A DNA stretch of 64,000 nucleotides from the NCBI GenBank assembly GCA_008501585.1, contig QQUN01000054.1, positions 1-64,000 of the forward strand, given 5' to 3'. The notes beneath the pieces were generated by a model, which was given only the letters and a program-made list of their open reading frames with translations, did no database searches and was not told the origin of the DNA. The DNA comes from Pseudomonadota bacterium (lineage in GTDB: Bacteria; Pseudomonadota; Gammaproteobacteria; Burkholderiales; Rhodocyclaceae). The position numbers were made by a program, and so were the translations under genes. This document shows positions 47,206 through 56,939 of this stretch, one piece after another (within the stretch, counting starts at the first letter, position 1; each line of letters starts with the position of its first letter).

Positions 47206-47367
47206 TCAGAACTTGTGAATAAATCGACTGCGCGTGCCGATGGCTGCGTTGCTCACTCGCTCACGCCTCGCCTATCCATTTGATATGTCTCGTCGTTCGC
47301 TCGCGTCGTTGCCAAATGCGGCCTTGCACTCGGCCCTGCCCGTTACGATTTCCTCACAAGTTCTCAG
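47206..47367 (-). mobile_element. Short non-coding element with terminal inverted repeats, copy 2
   Basis: A 162-bp segment closely similar to 27971-28133. The ends on the plus strand are TCAGAACTTGTGA and TCACAAGTTCTCA, 13-bp inverted repeats with one mismatch. It occupies nearly all of the gap between psd and pssA, and its right end provides the psd stop codon (tca at 47364-47366). Such a position inside an operon suggests possible effects on read-through or message stability. Confidence 0.65.
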
Positions 47368-48017
47368 GGCAGGTCGGCGAGGGCGCTGGCCGAGGCGAGC
47401 ACCTTGTCGCCCAGGGTGACGCGGGCCTTGCTGCCGAGCGGCAGATAGACATCCATGCGCGAGCCGAAGCGGATGAAACCGTAGCGCTCGCCACGCTGCA
47501 GCGATTCGCCTTCGCGGGTGTAGCACAGGATGCGGCGCGCCGCGATGCCGGCAATCTGTACGCAGGTGATGTCGTCGCCCTCGGCGGTGCGCAGCCACAT
47601 GGCGTTGCGCTCGTTCTCGCTGGCGGCCTTGTCCAGCGCCGCGCTGAGGAAGCGCCCGGGGTGGTACCACAGCTGCTTGACCTCGCCGTCGACCGGACTG
47701 CGGTTCGAATGCGCATTGAAGATGTTCATGTAGATGCTGATCTTCAGGCTGTCGCGGTCGAGGTAGGGGTCGCGCGCGCGTTCGATGGCGATCACGCGGC
47801 CGTCGGCCGGGGACAGGACCTTGCGCGCGCCGGCGGGAATCGTGCGCGGCGGGTCGCGGAAGAACTGCAGTACGAGCAGGAACAGGAGCCAGAACGGCAG
47901 GGCGAGAAACCAGCCGGCGGCACTGTTGACGAGCAGGGCCACCGCCAGTGCGATGCCGATGAACGGCCAGCCTTCGCGGGCGATGATCGGGTGGGGGTAG
48001 GACGGGGGAGAGGACAT
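47364..48017 (-). CDS. psd: Phosphatidylserine decarboxylase proenzyme (archaetidylserine-type short form)
   Basis: A 217-residue membrane-bound enzyme converting phosphatidylserine to phosphatidylethanolamine. Two N-terminal hydrophobic stretches (about 10-55) anchor it, and the self-cleavage site is the GS in [13 protein letters not shown], which generates the pyruvoyl group. [16 protein letters not shown] is also typical. GGAG precedes the ATG at 48017. An ilvC terminator lies just upstream, so it likely has its own promoter region. The short repeat element ends at its stop codon. Confidence 0.92.
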   Translation of the reverse strand: MSSPPSYPHPIIAREGWPFIGIALAVALLVNSAAGWFLALPFWLLFLLVLQFFRDPPRTIPAGARKVLSPADGRVIAIERARDPYLDRDSLKISIYMNIFNAHSNRSPVDGEVKQLWYHPGRFLSAALDKAASENERNAMWLRTAEGDDITCVQIAGIAARRILCYTREGESLQRGERYGFIRFGSRMDVYLPLGSKARVTLGDKVLASASALADLP

Positions 48018-48037
48018 CGACGGCGCTCCAACGAAAA

Positions 48038-48073
48038 CGGGCCGGAATCCGCCGCGAGGAGGATTCCGGCCCG
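48038..48073 (-). terminator. Intrinsic terminator after ilvC
   Basis: The stem CGGGCCGGAATCC (48038-48050) / GGATTCCGGCCCG (48061-48073) is 13 perfect base pairs with a 10-base loop. Reading the minus strand, it is followed by TTTTCGTT. It separates the ilvBHC operon from psd-pssA. Confidence 0.88.
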
Positions 48074-48091
48074 CTCAAGCGGGGGTCAGGC

Positions 48092-49189
<1,098 letters not shown>

Positions 49190-49681
49190 TCAGAGCTTCA
49201 GGATGCGGTCGCCGCGGCCAATGCCGACGATGCCGGAGCGTACCGTTTCGAGAATCAGGGTGGTGTCGATGGCGCCGATGAACGAGTCGAGCTTGGTCTG
49301 GTTGCCGGTCAGCTCGATGACGTAGCTGGAGTCGGTGGCGTCGATGATGCGGCCGCGGAAGATGTCGGCCATGCGCTTCATCTCTTCGCGGTCCTTCCCG
49401 GTGGCGCGGACCTTGATCAGCATGAGTTCGCGCTCGATGTGGGCGGACTCGGAAATATCCACCACCTTGACCACATCAACCAGCTTGTTCAGCTGCTTGG
49501 TGATCTGCTCGATGATGTCGTCCGAGCCGGTGGTGACGATGGTCATGCGCGACAGCGAGGCATCCTCGGTGGGCGCGACGGTGAGCGACTCGATGTTGTA
49601 GCCGCGTGCGGAGAACAGGCCGGAAACCCGTGACAGGGCGCCCGATTCGTTCTCGATCAGCAGTGCGATGACGTGACGCAT
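49190..49681 (-). CDS. ilvH: Acetolactate synthase small (regulatory) subunit
   Basis: A 163-residue subunit giving feedback sensitivity to valine. The N-terminal ACT domain (HVIALLIENESGALSRVSGLFSARGYNIESLTVAPTED) and the C-terminal ALS_ss_C domain (KVRATGKDREEMKRMADIFRGRIIDATDSSYVIELTGNQTKLD) are both complete. GAGGGA lies before the ATG. The 147-base gap back to ilvB contains a GTCGTCG/CGACGAC stem (49756-49762 and 49780-49786). Confidence 0.94.
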   Translation of the reverse strand: MRHVIALLIENESGALSRVSGLFSARGYNIESLTVAPTEDASLSRMTIVTTGSDDIIEQITKQLNKLVDVVKVVDISESAHIERELMLIKVRATGKDREEMKRMADIFRGRIIDATDSSYVIELTGNQTKLDSFIGAIDTTLILETVRSGIVGIGRGDRILKL

Positions 49682-49828
49682 GGTGTTCCCTCGTTGGGAG
49701 AGTGTTGAAGAGCCGCCTGCCCTGCAGGACGGACTGCCGGCGGCCGGCATCCGCTGTCGTCGGCCCCGGTGAGGGACGGCGACGACCCGGCGTGTGTGGA
49801 CGCCGGGCCCCGCAGGCATCAAGCCGCG

Positions 49829-51538
49829 TTACAGGTCCTCGGCGGAGAGGATCATCTCGGTCAGCCCCTTGCCGCCCTGGACCATCGGGTAGACGTTTTC
49901 CGTCTGGTCGATCTGGAAGTCGAGGAACACGAGATCTTTCTTGCGGGAGAAGGCCTCGCGCAGCGCGCCTTCCACGTCGCCCGGCCGGTCCACCCGGATG
50001 CCGATATGGCCATAGGACTCGGCCAGCTTGGCGAAGTCGGGCAGCGAATCCATGTAGGACTCGGCGTAGCGGCCGCCGTGGAACAGCTCCTGCCACTGGC
50101 GCACCATGCCCAGGTAGCGGTTGTTCAGGTTGCAGATCTTGATCGGCAGGCGGAACTGCTTGCAGGTGGACAGTTCCTGGATGTTCATCTGGATCGAGGC
50201 CTCGCCGGTCACGCAGGCGACCTGCGCATCCGGGTGAGCCAGCTGGGCGCCCATGGCGTAGGGCATGCCCACGCCCATGGTGCCCAGACCGCCGGAGTTG
50301 AGCCAGCGGCGCGGCTTGTCGAACTTGTAGTACTGCGCGGCCCACATCTGGTGCTGGCCGACGTCGGAGGTGATGAAGGCCTCGCCGCCGGTCACTTCCC
50401 AGAGCTTCTCGATCACGTATTGCGGCTTGATGATCTCGTCGGAATTCTTGTACTTCATGCAGTCGCGGCTGCGCCACTCGTCGATCTGCTTCCACCAGGT
50501 GGCCAGCGCATCGGTGTCCTGCTTCTGCGTGTTTTCGTCGAGCAGGCGGATCAGCTCCTCGAGCACGTCCTTGACGTCGCCGACGATGGGCACGTCCACC
50601 TTCACCCGCTTGGAGATGGAGGAGGGGTCGATGTCGATGTGGATGATCTTGCGCGGCTCGGCGGCGAAGTGGTTGGGGTCGCCGATGACGCGGTCATCGA
50701 AGCGGGCGCCGATGGCCAGCAGCACGTCGGAGAAATGCATCGACATGTTCGCTTCGTAGGTGCCGTGCATGCCCGGCATGCCGAGGTATTGCTTGTCGGT
50801 GGCCGGGTAGCCGCCCAGGCCCATCAGGGTGTTGGTGATCGGCATGCCCAGCTTGCGCACCAGCTTGGTCAGCGGCTTGGCGGCGTCCGACAGGATCACG
50901 CCGCCACCGGTGTAGATCATCGGCCGCTTGGCTTCGAGGAGCAGCTTGAGGGCTTTCTTGATCTGGCCCTGATGGCCCTTGACCACCGGGTTGTACGAGC
51001 GCATCTCGACCGATTTCGGGTAGTGATACTCGGCGCGCTGGGCGGAGACGTCCTTGGGGATGTCCACCAGCACCGGACCCGGGCGGCCGGTCTTGGCCAG
51101 ATGGAAGGCCTTCTTGATGGTGCTGGCGATGTCCGCCACATCCTTGACCAGGAAGTTGTGCTTCACACAGGGGCGGGTGATGCCGACCGTGTCCACTTCC
51201 TGGAAAGCGTCCTGGCCGATGGCGGCGGTCGGCACCTGGCCGCTGATGATCACCATCGGGATCGAATCGCAGTAGGCCGTTGCGATGCCGGTCACGGCGT
51301 TGGTGGCGCCCGGGCCGGAGGTCACCAGCGCGACGCCGACCGACTCGGTCGAGCGGGCGTAGGCGTCGGCCGCGTGAATGGCGGCCTGCTCGTGGCGTAC
51401 CAGGACGTGACGTACCTTTTCTTGCTGGAACAGCGCGTCATAAATGAAAAGCACCGCACCGCCAGGATAGCCGAACACGTAGTCGACCTTTTCTTCCTGC
51501 AGGCACCTGATTACAATTTCCGCCCCAGTCAAGACCAT
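49829..51538 (-). CDS. ilvB: Acetolactate synthase large (catalytic) subunit
   Basis: A 569-residue ThDP- and FAD-dependent enzyme joining pyruvates (or pyruvate and 2-ketobutyrate) at the start of branched-chain amino acid synthesis. GYPGGAVLFIYD and VRHEQAAIHAADAYARS, with the catalytic Glu, lie near residues 25-60. The ThDP/metal segment reads TGEASIQMNIQELST...NLNN, where GEA replaces the more usual GDG or GEG. The ATG at 51538 has AGGGG upstream. It heads ilvBHC. Confidence 0.95.
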   Translation of the reverse strand: MVLTGAEIVIRCLQEEKVDYVFGYPGGAVLFIYDALFQQEKVRHVLVRHEQAAIHAADAYARSTESVGVALVTSGPGATNAVTGIATAYCDSIPMVIISGQVPTAAIGQDAFQEVDTVGITRPCVKHNFLVKDVADIASTIKKAFHLAKTGRPGPVLVDIPKDVSAQRAEYHYPKSVEMRSYNPVVKGHQGQIKKALKLLLEAKRPMIYTGGGVILSDAAKPLTKLVRKLGMPITNTLMGLGGYPATDKQYLGMPGMHGTYEANMSMHFSDVLLAIGARFDDRVIGDPNHFAAEPRKIIHIDIDPSSISKRVKVDVPIVGDVKDVLEELIRLLDENTQKQDTDALATWWKQIDEWRSRDCMKYKNSDEIIKPQYVIEKLWEVTGGEAFITSDVGQHQMWAAQYYKFDKPRRWLNSGGLGTMGVGMPYAMGAQLAHPDAQVACVTGEASIQMNIQELSTCKQFRLPIKICNLNNRYLGMVRQWQELFHGGRYAESYMDSLPDFAKLAESYGHIGIRVDRPGDVEGALREAFSRKKDLVFLDFQIDQTENVYPMVQGGKGLTEMILSAEDL

Positions 51539-51578
51539 TACTGCCCCTAATTCTCTGTATTTGCGTGGGAAACCCGTA

Positions 51579-51607
51579 ACAGTACGCATCGGGTCAAGGC
51601 AGGTCAA
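51579..51607 (-). promoter_or_regulatory. Promoter of the ilvBHC operon
   Basis: On the minus strand, TTGACC (51602-51607) and TACTGT (51579-51584) are separated by 17 bases. A second TTGACC copy lies 10 bases downstream (51592-51597). The start of transcription near 51572 would give a leader of about 34 bases before ilvB. Confidence 0.45.
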
Positions 51608-51615
51608 GGCCTATC

Positions 51616-52233
51616 TTGTGCGTAGCACAATGCCCTGCAAGCCCTCGGCCCCATGAGGAATTTCCCCTGGATTCAGCAACCCAACTGAATGTTTTTCTGG
51701 CCGGCGCGGAACGACATGCCTTCAGGCACGCGATGCTCGCGCTGCGCAACGAGGCGGCGGCCCTCGATGCGGTTCAGGAGGCAATGATGCGGCTGGCCAG
51801 CAAGTACGGTGGGCGGGACCCCGACGAATGGCCACCGTTGTTTCAGCGGATCTTGCAGAACGTGATCCGCGACATGCTGCGCCGGCAGAAGGTGCGGCAG
51901 TTGTGGGTGTCGATGTGGTCCGGCTTTGGCGGCAGGGAGGACGATGACGCCGGCGACCCGCTCGATACGCTCGAGGCCGCCGATGGCAGTAATCTCGACC
52001 TGTCGCCCGAGCGCCTGGTTGGCCGGGAGCAGATGCTGGCGCTCATCGAGGCTGAACTGGCGCGCCTGCCACAACGTCAACGCGAGGCATTCCTGATGCG
52101 TTACTGGGAAGACATGAGTACAGCAGAGACGGCCGCCGCCATGGGATGCTCGGAAGGCAGCGTCAAGACCCACTGTTCGCGCGCCACCCACACGCTGGCC
52201 GCGGCGCTGGCCAAGAAAGGGATCAGCCTATGA
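51616..52233 (+). CDS. RNA polymerase sigma factor (ECF-like, sigma-70 family)
   Basis: A 205-residue (or slightly shorter) sigma factor. Region 2 (FRHAMLALRNEAAALDAVQEAMMRLASKYG...LFQRILQNVIRDMLRRQKVR) and region 4 (LARLPQRQREAFLMRYWEDMSTAETAAAMGCSEGSVKTHCSRATHTL) are complete. The start is uncertain: GTG at 51616 gives the longest frame, while a CTG at 51667 has GAGGA upstream and fits the family N-terminus better. It overlaps DUF3619 by 4 bases and heads a four-gene operon found widely in betaproteobacteria. Confidence 0.88.
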   Translation: MCVAQCPASPRPHEEFPLDSATQLNVFLAGAERHAFRHAMLALRNEAAALDAVQEAMMRLASKYGGRDPDEWPPLFQRILQNVIRDMLRRQKVRQLWVSMWSGFGGREDDDAGDPLDTLEAADGSNLDLSPERLVGREQMLALIEAELARLPQRQREAFLMRYWEDMSTAETAAAMGCSEGSVKTHCSRATHTLAAALAKKGISL

Positions 52234-52607
52234 ACGACGAAGCGCAATTCGGCCGACGCATTGCCGGCCTGCTGAGCGAGCGCAATGGCCAGATCGACCC
52301 GGCGGTGCTGGGCGCCCTGGGCGCAGCGCGCCGCCGCGCCGTCGCCGCCAGCGAGCGGCAGTTTGCCGGCGTGCGCTCGCCGCGTGCCGCCATGGCCTGG
52401 TGGCGTACCGTCAAGCCGGCCGCGGTCGCGGCGCTGGTGCTGGCGGTGCTGTTTGCCGGCGACTATGTCAATACGGCGCGCACCCAGGCCGTGCAGGGCG
52501 AAGTCGAAACCGCCTTGCTGGCCGACGACCTGCCGATCGACGCCTACCTCGACCAAGGATTCCGCGCATGGCTGCAGCAGGCCGATTCGTCCTCCTCGCG
52601 CTCCTGA
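52230..52607 (+). CDS. DUF3619 single-pass membrane protein (possible anti-sigma partner)
   Basis: A 125-residue protein with a cytoplasmic N-terminal half (NDEAQFGRRIAGLLSERNGQIDPAVLGALGAARRRAV) and one membrane helix (VKPAAVAALVLAVLFAGDYV), then a short periplasmic tail ending in a Ser run. It matches DUF3619. Its position right after a sigma factor and its topology suggest an anti-sigma factor, which is inference. Start and stop overlap both neighbours. Confidence 0.8.
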   Translation: MNDEAQFGRRIAGLLSERNGQIDPAVLGALGAARRRAVAASERQFAGVRSPRAAMAWWRTVKPAAVAALVLAVLFAGDYVNTARTQAVQGEVETALLADDLPIDAYLDQGFRAWLQQADSSSSRS

Positions 52608-53002
52608 GCAGCCTGTCTGCGCTGGCCCATGCCGGCAGCGAGTGGCGCGAACTGAGCCGTGCGCAGCAACGCGCCCTGGCGCCGCTGGCCGACGACTGGC
52701 GCGAACTGGATCCGGCCAGCCGCGAACGCTGGCTGCGCATGGTTGACCGCTTCGACCAGCTCACTCCCGAAGAGCAGGCCCGCGTGCAAGGGCGCATGCA
52801 TAACTGGTCGCAGCTCTCGCCCAGCGAACGGGCACATGCCGTGGGGCAGTATCGCGCCTTGCGCCGGATCCCGCCCGATCAGCGTGAAGCCCTGCAGCAG
52901 CGCTGGCAGGAGTACCAGCAGCTCCCGCCCGAGGAGCGCGCCCGCGCCCGCAAGGACGCCCGCAAAGACAACAAATCAAAGAAAAGCAAGGACCGTCAGT
53001 GA
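52568..53002 (+). CDS. DUF3106 exported protein
   Basis: A 144-residue exported protein. A signal peptide (FVLLALLSSLSALAHA) precedes a helical domain of repeated WxxLxPxxRxRW-like units (WRELDPASRERWLRM, WSQLSPSERAHAVGQY, IPPDQREALQQRWQEY), typical of DUF3106, and a lysine-rich tail. The ATG at 52568 has AAGGA upstream and lies 40 bases inside the DUF3619 gene in another frame. Function unknown; probably periplasmic. Confidence 0.8.
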   Translation: MAAAGRFVLLALLSSLSALAHAGSEWRELSRAQQRALAPLADDWRELDPASRERWLRMVDRFDQLTPEEQARVQGRMHNWSQLSPSERAHAVGQYRALRRIPPDQREALQQRWQEYQQLPPEERARARKDARKDNKSKKSKDRQ

Positions 53003-53451
53003 CCGATCGCCCCCAAGTTGAACTGGCCGGCCTGCGCCGCCGTCTGGCCGCACTGGTCTATGAAGGGCTGCTGCTGGTTGGCGTGCTGGCCCTGTTCTAC
53101 CTCATTCCCCACCTGATCTACGGCGTGGTGTTCGAAGATGCCGCCGCCGGCTGGTTCAGCTGGTTGCACATCGCCCTCGTGCTTGGCGCCTACTTCCTCT
53201 ACTACTGGTGCCGCAGCGGCCAGACCCTGGCCATGCAGACCTGGCGCTTGCGGGTGGTGACTGCCGATAAAGGCAAGCCCGTGCCGTGGCGTCAGGGCCT
53301 GTTGCGCTATGCGCTGGCCTGGCCGTCGATCGGCCTGTTCGGCGCCGGCCTGTGGTGGGCGCTGATCGACCGCGACCGCCAGTTCGCCCACGACCGCCTC
53401 GCGCGTACCGCGATCATCCTGCTGCCGGCGGGCGAAAAGATGGGCGCCTGA
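52999..53451 (+). CDS. RDD-family membrane protein
   Basis: A 150-residue inner-membrane protein with three hydrophobic segments and the RDD signature in LAGLRRRLAALVYEGLLLVGV and GQTLAMQTWRLRVVTADKGKPVPWRQGLLRY. The start is a GTG at 52999 overlapping the DUF3106 stop. It is the last gene of the sigma factor operon. The family's molecular role is not established. Confidence 0.85.
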   Translation: MTDRPQVELAGLRRRLAALVYEGLLLVGVLALFYLIPHLIYGVVFEDAAAGWFSWLHIALVLGAYFLYYWCRSGQTLAMQTWRLRVVTADKGKPVPWRQGLLRYALAWPSIGLFGAGLWWALIDRDRQFAHDRLARTAIILLPAGEKMGA

Positions 53452-53462
53452 CGACGCATTCC

Positions 53463-53491
53463 TTGTTTTGACACGCATCGGCAGCTATAGT
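53463..53491 (+). promoter_or_regulatory. Promoter of the PhnD-type ABC operon
   Basis: TTGTTT (53463-53468) and TATAGT (53486-53491) are separated by 17 bases. A start near 53498 would give a leader of about 100 bases before the receptor gene. Confidence 0.5.
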
Positions 53492-53497
53492 CCGGCC

Positions 53498-53598
53498 GCG
53501 GTCTGAGTTACCGCATGTTGCTGCCCGGGCACTCCGGTGCCGATGTAAGTCGCGGTGTGATGGATCGCGCCCCGACGGTTGAAGACAAGGAATCCACC
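53498..53598 (+). promoter_or_regulatory. Structured 5' leader of the PhnD-type ABC operon
   Basis: About 100 bases between the predicted transcript start and the receptor ATG. Three short stems are visible: GCGGT/ACCGC (53498-53502 with 53510-53514), GGCAC/GTGCC closed by a TCCG loop (53528-53532 with 53537-53541), and CGCG/CGCG (53551-53554 with 53566-53569). The leader also contains an in-frame ATG at 53515. It does not match a riboswitch class known to me. A regulatory RNA is a possibility, not a demonstrated feature. Confidence 0.35.
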
Positions 53599-54474
53599 AT
53601 GATGCAGTTGTCGATGCGTCGCGCCCTGCTGCGCGCGCTCACCGCTGCCGGTCTCGCCTTTGCGCTGCCGGCAAGCTCCGCTTTCGCTGCCGACGCCCTG
53701 CGCGTGTCGGCCATTCCCGACGAGTCGCCCACCGAACTGCAACGCAAGTTCGAGCCGCTGGGCAAGTACCTCGAGCAGCAACTCGGCATGCCGGTCAAGT
53801 TCGTGCCGGTGACCGACTACGCCGCCGTGGTCGAAGCGCTCGGCGCCGGCAAGGTCGACCTGGCCTGGCTGGGCGGCTTCACCTATGTGCAGGCCAAGCT
53901 GCGCACCAACGGCACCGCCGTGCCGCTGGTCCAGCGTGAAGAAGATGCGCGCTTCACCTCCAAGTTCATCACCGCCAGCGACGACATCAAGACCTTTGCC
54001 GACCTCAAGGGCAAGCGCTTTGCCTTCGGTTCGCCGTCGTCCACCTCCGGCCACCTGATGCCGCGCTTCTTCCTCGGCAAGGAAGGCATTGCGCCCGACA
54101 CCGACTTCGCCAACGTCGCCTTCTCCGGCGCACATGACGCCACCGCCGCCTTCGTTGCCGCCGGCAAGGTCGACGCCGGTGCGCTCAACGCCTCGGTGTG
54201 GGACAAGCTCGTGGCCACGGGCAAGGTCGACACCACCAAGGTGCGTGTGTTTGCCACCACGCCGCCGTACTTCGACTACAACTGGACGGTGCGCGGCGAC
54301 CTCGATGGCGCCCTGCAGGCCAAGATCAAGGCCGCCTTCCTGGCGCTCGATCCGGCCAACCCGGCGCACAAGGCGATTCTCGAGCTGCAGCGCGCGGCCC
54401 GCTTCATCCCGACCGAGCCGGCCAACTACGACGGCATCGAGTCGGCGGCCCGCGCCGCGGGCTTGCTCAAGTAA
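53599..54474 (+). CDS. PhnD-type ABC transporter substrate-binding protein (putative selenate transporter type)
   Basis: A 291-residue periplasmic receptor with a signal peptide ending SSAFA near residue 28. [47 protein letters not shown] and [19 protein letters not shown] are typical of the PhnD/phosphite-binding fold and closest to proteins annotated as putative selenate receptors. AAGGA precedes the ATG at 53599; an upstream in-frame ATG at 53515 falls in the leader. It heads a four-gene importer operon. Ligand identity (selenate, phosphonate or other oxyanion) is not proven by sequence. Confidence 0.85.
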   Translation: MMQLSMRRALLRALTAAGLAFALPASSAFAADALRVSAIPDESPTELQRKFEPLGKYLEQQLGMPVKFVPVTDYAAVVEALGAGKVDLAWLGGFTYVQAKLRTNGTAVPLVQREEDARFTSKFITASDDIKTFADLKGKRFAFGSPSSTSGHLMPRFFLGKEGIAPDTDFANVAFSGAHDATAAFVAAGKVDAGALNASVWDKLVATGKVDTTKVRVFATTPPYFDYNWTVRGDLDGALQAKIKAAFLALDPANPAHKAILELQRAARFIPTEPANYDGIESAARAAGLLK

Positions 54475-54479
54475 GCGCG

Positions 54480-55280
54480 ATGATCTCGCTCACCGCCGTC
54501 AGCATGGCCCATGCGGGCGGCCGGCTGGCACTCGACGGAATCGATCTGTCGGTGTCGGCCGGTGAGCGGGTGGCCTTGATCGGCCCCTCCGGTGCCGGCA
54601 AGACCACCTTGTTGCGACTGATCGGTGCCAGCCTGCAACCCACGACCGGGCTGCTGCGCATCGACGGTGTCGACCCCTGGGGCCTGAGCGCTCGCGACCT
54701 GCAGCGATTGCGCGCCGGCATCGGCAAGATGCATCAGACCCCGCCCATCCCGCCGCGCCAGCGCGTCGTCACCGCCGTGCTGGCCGGTCGTCTCGGGCAA
54801 TGGCCCCTGTGGCGGGCCATGGCCTCGCTGGTCTATCCGCTGGACATCGCCGGTGCCCGCGCCGTGCTCGAGCCGCTTGGCCTGGCGGAGCGGCTGTTTG
54901 ACCGTTGCGACCAACTCTCCGGCGGGCAACTGCAGCGTGTGGCGCTGGCCCGGCTGTTTTATCAGCAACCGCAGCTCGAGCTGGCCGACGAGCCGGTGTC
55001 GGCGCTCGACCCGGCGCTCGCCCGCGCGGTGGCCGTGGCGCTCAATGACGACGCCAAGCGTCGTGGTGTGACGCTCATCGCCAGCCTGCACGCGGTCGAG
55101 CTCGCGTTGTCCGAGTTCTCGCGAGTGATCGGCCTGCGCAATGGTCGTGTGGCCTTTGACCTGCCGGCCGGGCAGGTGGGGCAGCACCACGTCGAGGCCC
55201 TGTATGCCGGTGCTGGCGCCGGCCAGGTGGCCGAGGCGGCCAAGGCCGAACCCCGCGCGCGGCTGACGCGCTGCGCATGA
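54480..55280 (+). CDS. PhnC-type ABC transporter ATPase
   Basis: A 266-residue ATPase. It has Walker [11 protein letters not shown] near residue 40, signature [15 protein letters not shown], Walker [13 protein letters not shown] and the switch region [10 protein letters not shown]. It pairs with the two permeases that follow. The start is 5 bases after the receptor stop, and its stop overlaps the first permease by 4 bases. Confidence 0.88.
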   Translation: MISLTAVSMAHAGGRLALDGIDLSVSAGERVALIGPSGAGKTTLLRLIGASLQPTTGLLRIDGVDPWGLSARDLQRLRAGIGKMHQTPPIPPRQRVVTAVLAGRLGQWPLWRAMASLVYPLDIAGARAVLEPLGLAERLFDRCDQLSGGQLQRVALARLFYQQPQLELADEPVSALDPALARAVAVALNDDAKRRGVTLIASLHAVELALSEFSRVIGLRNGRVAFDLPAGQVGQHHVEALYAGAGAGQVAEAAKAEPRARLTRCA

Positions 55281-56098
55281 GCGCCGTCGTGCGCGATCCG
55301 GCCGCGCGCGGCCGGGCCACCCTGGCGGTGCTCGGGCTGTGCGTGCTGTGGCCGTTGCTGCAGATCGCCGAATTCAAGCCGGCTGTGCTGTTCGCGCCGG
55401 GCAACCTCGCCACGCTGGGCGGTTTCCTCGCCACCTTCCTGCCGCCGGCGACCGATGCCGGCTTCCTGGGGCTGCTCGCTGCGGCCACCGTCGACACCCT
55501 GGCGATCGCCACTGTCGGCATTGCGCTGGCCATGTTGATCGCCGTGCCGCTGGCGTTGCTGGCGACGCGCAGCCTGTCGATCGGTCGCCTCGACGCCCGC
55601 CTTCGACCCCTCTCCGAAGCCGTCCGCCTGTGCGCCCGCGCGCTCACCCTGGTGCTGCGGGGCGTGCCGGAGCTGGTGTGGGCCCTGATTTTCGTGCGTA
55701 TCTTCGGGCTCGGCCCGGCCGCCGGCGTGGCGGCCCTGGCCATCACCTACGGCGGCATGCTGGCCAAGGTGTATGCCGAAATTCTTGAGTCCACCGATCT
55801 TACCCCCACCCGCGCCTTGCTCGCCGCCGGCAGCGGCCGGCTCGGCGCGCTCGGCTATGGCTTGCTGCCGGTGGCGGCCGATGAACTGGTGTCCTACACC
55901 GTCTATCGCTGGGAATGCGCGGTGCGCGCCTCGGTGGTGATGGGTTTCGTCGGCGCTGGCGGGCTGGGCCAGTTGATGGACCAGTCGATGAAGATGCTCA
56001 ACGGCGGTGAAGCCTGCAGCATTCTGATCACCTTTCTGTTGCTGGTGATGCTGGCTGATGCCCTGAGCGCCTGGTTGCGCCGGCAGGTGCGCGGATGA
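55277..56098 (+). CDS. PhnE-type ABC transporter permease, first copy
   Basis: A 273-residue inner-membrane protein with about six hydrophobic segments and the permease coupling loop [54 protein letters not shown] is typical of PhnE. It overlaps the ATPase and the next permease by 4 bases each, so all are tightly coupled. Confidence 0.88.
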   Translation: MSAVVRDPAARGRATLAVLGLCVLWPLLQIAEFKPAVLFAPGNLATLGGFLATFLPPATDAGFLGLLAAATVDTLAIATVGIALAMLIAVPLALLATRSLSIGRLDARLRPLSEAVRLCARALTLVLRGVPELVWALIFVRIFGLGPAAGVAALAITYGGMLAKVYAEILESTDLTPTRALLAAGSGRLGALGYGLLPVAADELVSYTVYRWECAVRASVVMGFVGAGGLGQLMDQSMKMLNGGEACSILITFLLLVMLADALSAWLRRQVRG

Positions 56099-56874
56099 CG
56101 GCCGGGCGCCTGCCATACCGCGGCGTGTTGATGACGGCCGGCGTGCTGGTGGCGGTGCTTGCCGGCGTGTGGCGGCTCGATCTCGTCCCGGCGTTTGCCG
56201 AAGGTGCCGACAGCCTGGGTGAGTTGATCGGCTTCCTGCAGCGCTTCGCCGCGCCGGACCTGACGCCGGCTTTTCTTGCCAAGGTCGGGCAGGGCGCGGT
56301 CGAGACGCTGGCGATCTCGCTCATCGGCACCCTGCTTGCGGTGGTCGGCGGCGTGGCGCTCGCGCTGCCGGCCAGTGGCCGCATGGGGTGGCCCGGCCAG
56401 GCGGCGGCGCGCTTCTGCCTGAACCTGCTGCGCTCGGTCCCCGAACTGGTGTGGGCCACGCTCACCGTGCTTGCCGCCGGCCTCGGCCCCTTCGCCGGCA
56501 CGCTGGCACTGGCCCTGCACACCGCCGGCGTGCTCGGGCGCTTGTATGCCGAAGCGCTGGAGAACACCCCCCCGGCGCCCGAGGCCGCCTTGCACGAGGC
56601 GGGCAGTGGTGCGGTCGCCGCCTTTCTGTATGGCACCTTGCCCGCGGTGGCCCCGCAGTGGGTGGCCTACGGTTTGTATCGCTGGGAGATGAACATCCGC
56701 ATGGCGGCCATTCTGGGCTTTGTCGGCGCCGGCGGGCTGGGGGCGCAGCTCTATTACGCGTTGTCGCTGTTCCAGGAGTCCCAGGCGGCCACGCTGATCA
56801 TCGCCATGCTGGTGCTCTCCCTGCTGGTCGATGCGATGAGCGGCGGGTTGCGGCGCCGGCTGGTCACGGCGTAG
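56095..56874 (+). CDS. PhnE-type ABC transporter permease, second copy
   Basis: A 259-residue paralogue of the preceding permease, with [24 protein letters not shown] and the coupling loop [31 protein letters not shown]. Two different PhnE-like subunits probably form a heterodimeric channel. It is the last gene of the importer operon. Confidence 0.88.
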   Translation: MTAGRLPYRGVLMTAGVLVAVLAGVWRLDLVPAFAEGADSLGELIGFLQRFAAPDLTPAFLAKVGQGAVETLAISLIGTLLAVVGGVALALPASGRMGWPGQAAARFCLNLLRSVPELVWATLTVLAAGLGPFAGTLALALHTAGVLGRLYAEALENTPPAPEAALHEAGSGAVAAFLYGTLPAVAPQWVAYGLYRWEMNIRMAAILGFVGAGGLGAQLYYALSLFQESQAATLIIAMLVLSLLVDAMSGGLRRRLVTA

Positions 56875-56939
56875 CCGCGGCTTCTATTGCGCCGCGCTCC
56901 TGGCGCACAATGGGGCTCCCCAACCGGAGACTCATCACC

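Noticed and set aside
47364-48017. psd truncated by insertion of the repeat element
   Set aside because: The protein is full length, with its GS cleavage site and C-terminal strand present; the element only supplies the stop codon.
53469-53491. Promoter made of the TTGACA-like bases and TATAGT in front of the PhnD-type operon
   Set aside because: TTGACA starts only 12 bases before TATAGT; the TTGTTT with a 17-base spacer is the more plausible -35.
53498-53598. Molybdenum-cofactor, cobalamin or mini-ykkC riboswitch in the leader
   Set aside because: Individual hairpins look suggestive, but none of the conserved core sequences of these classes is present.
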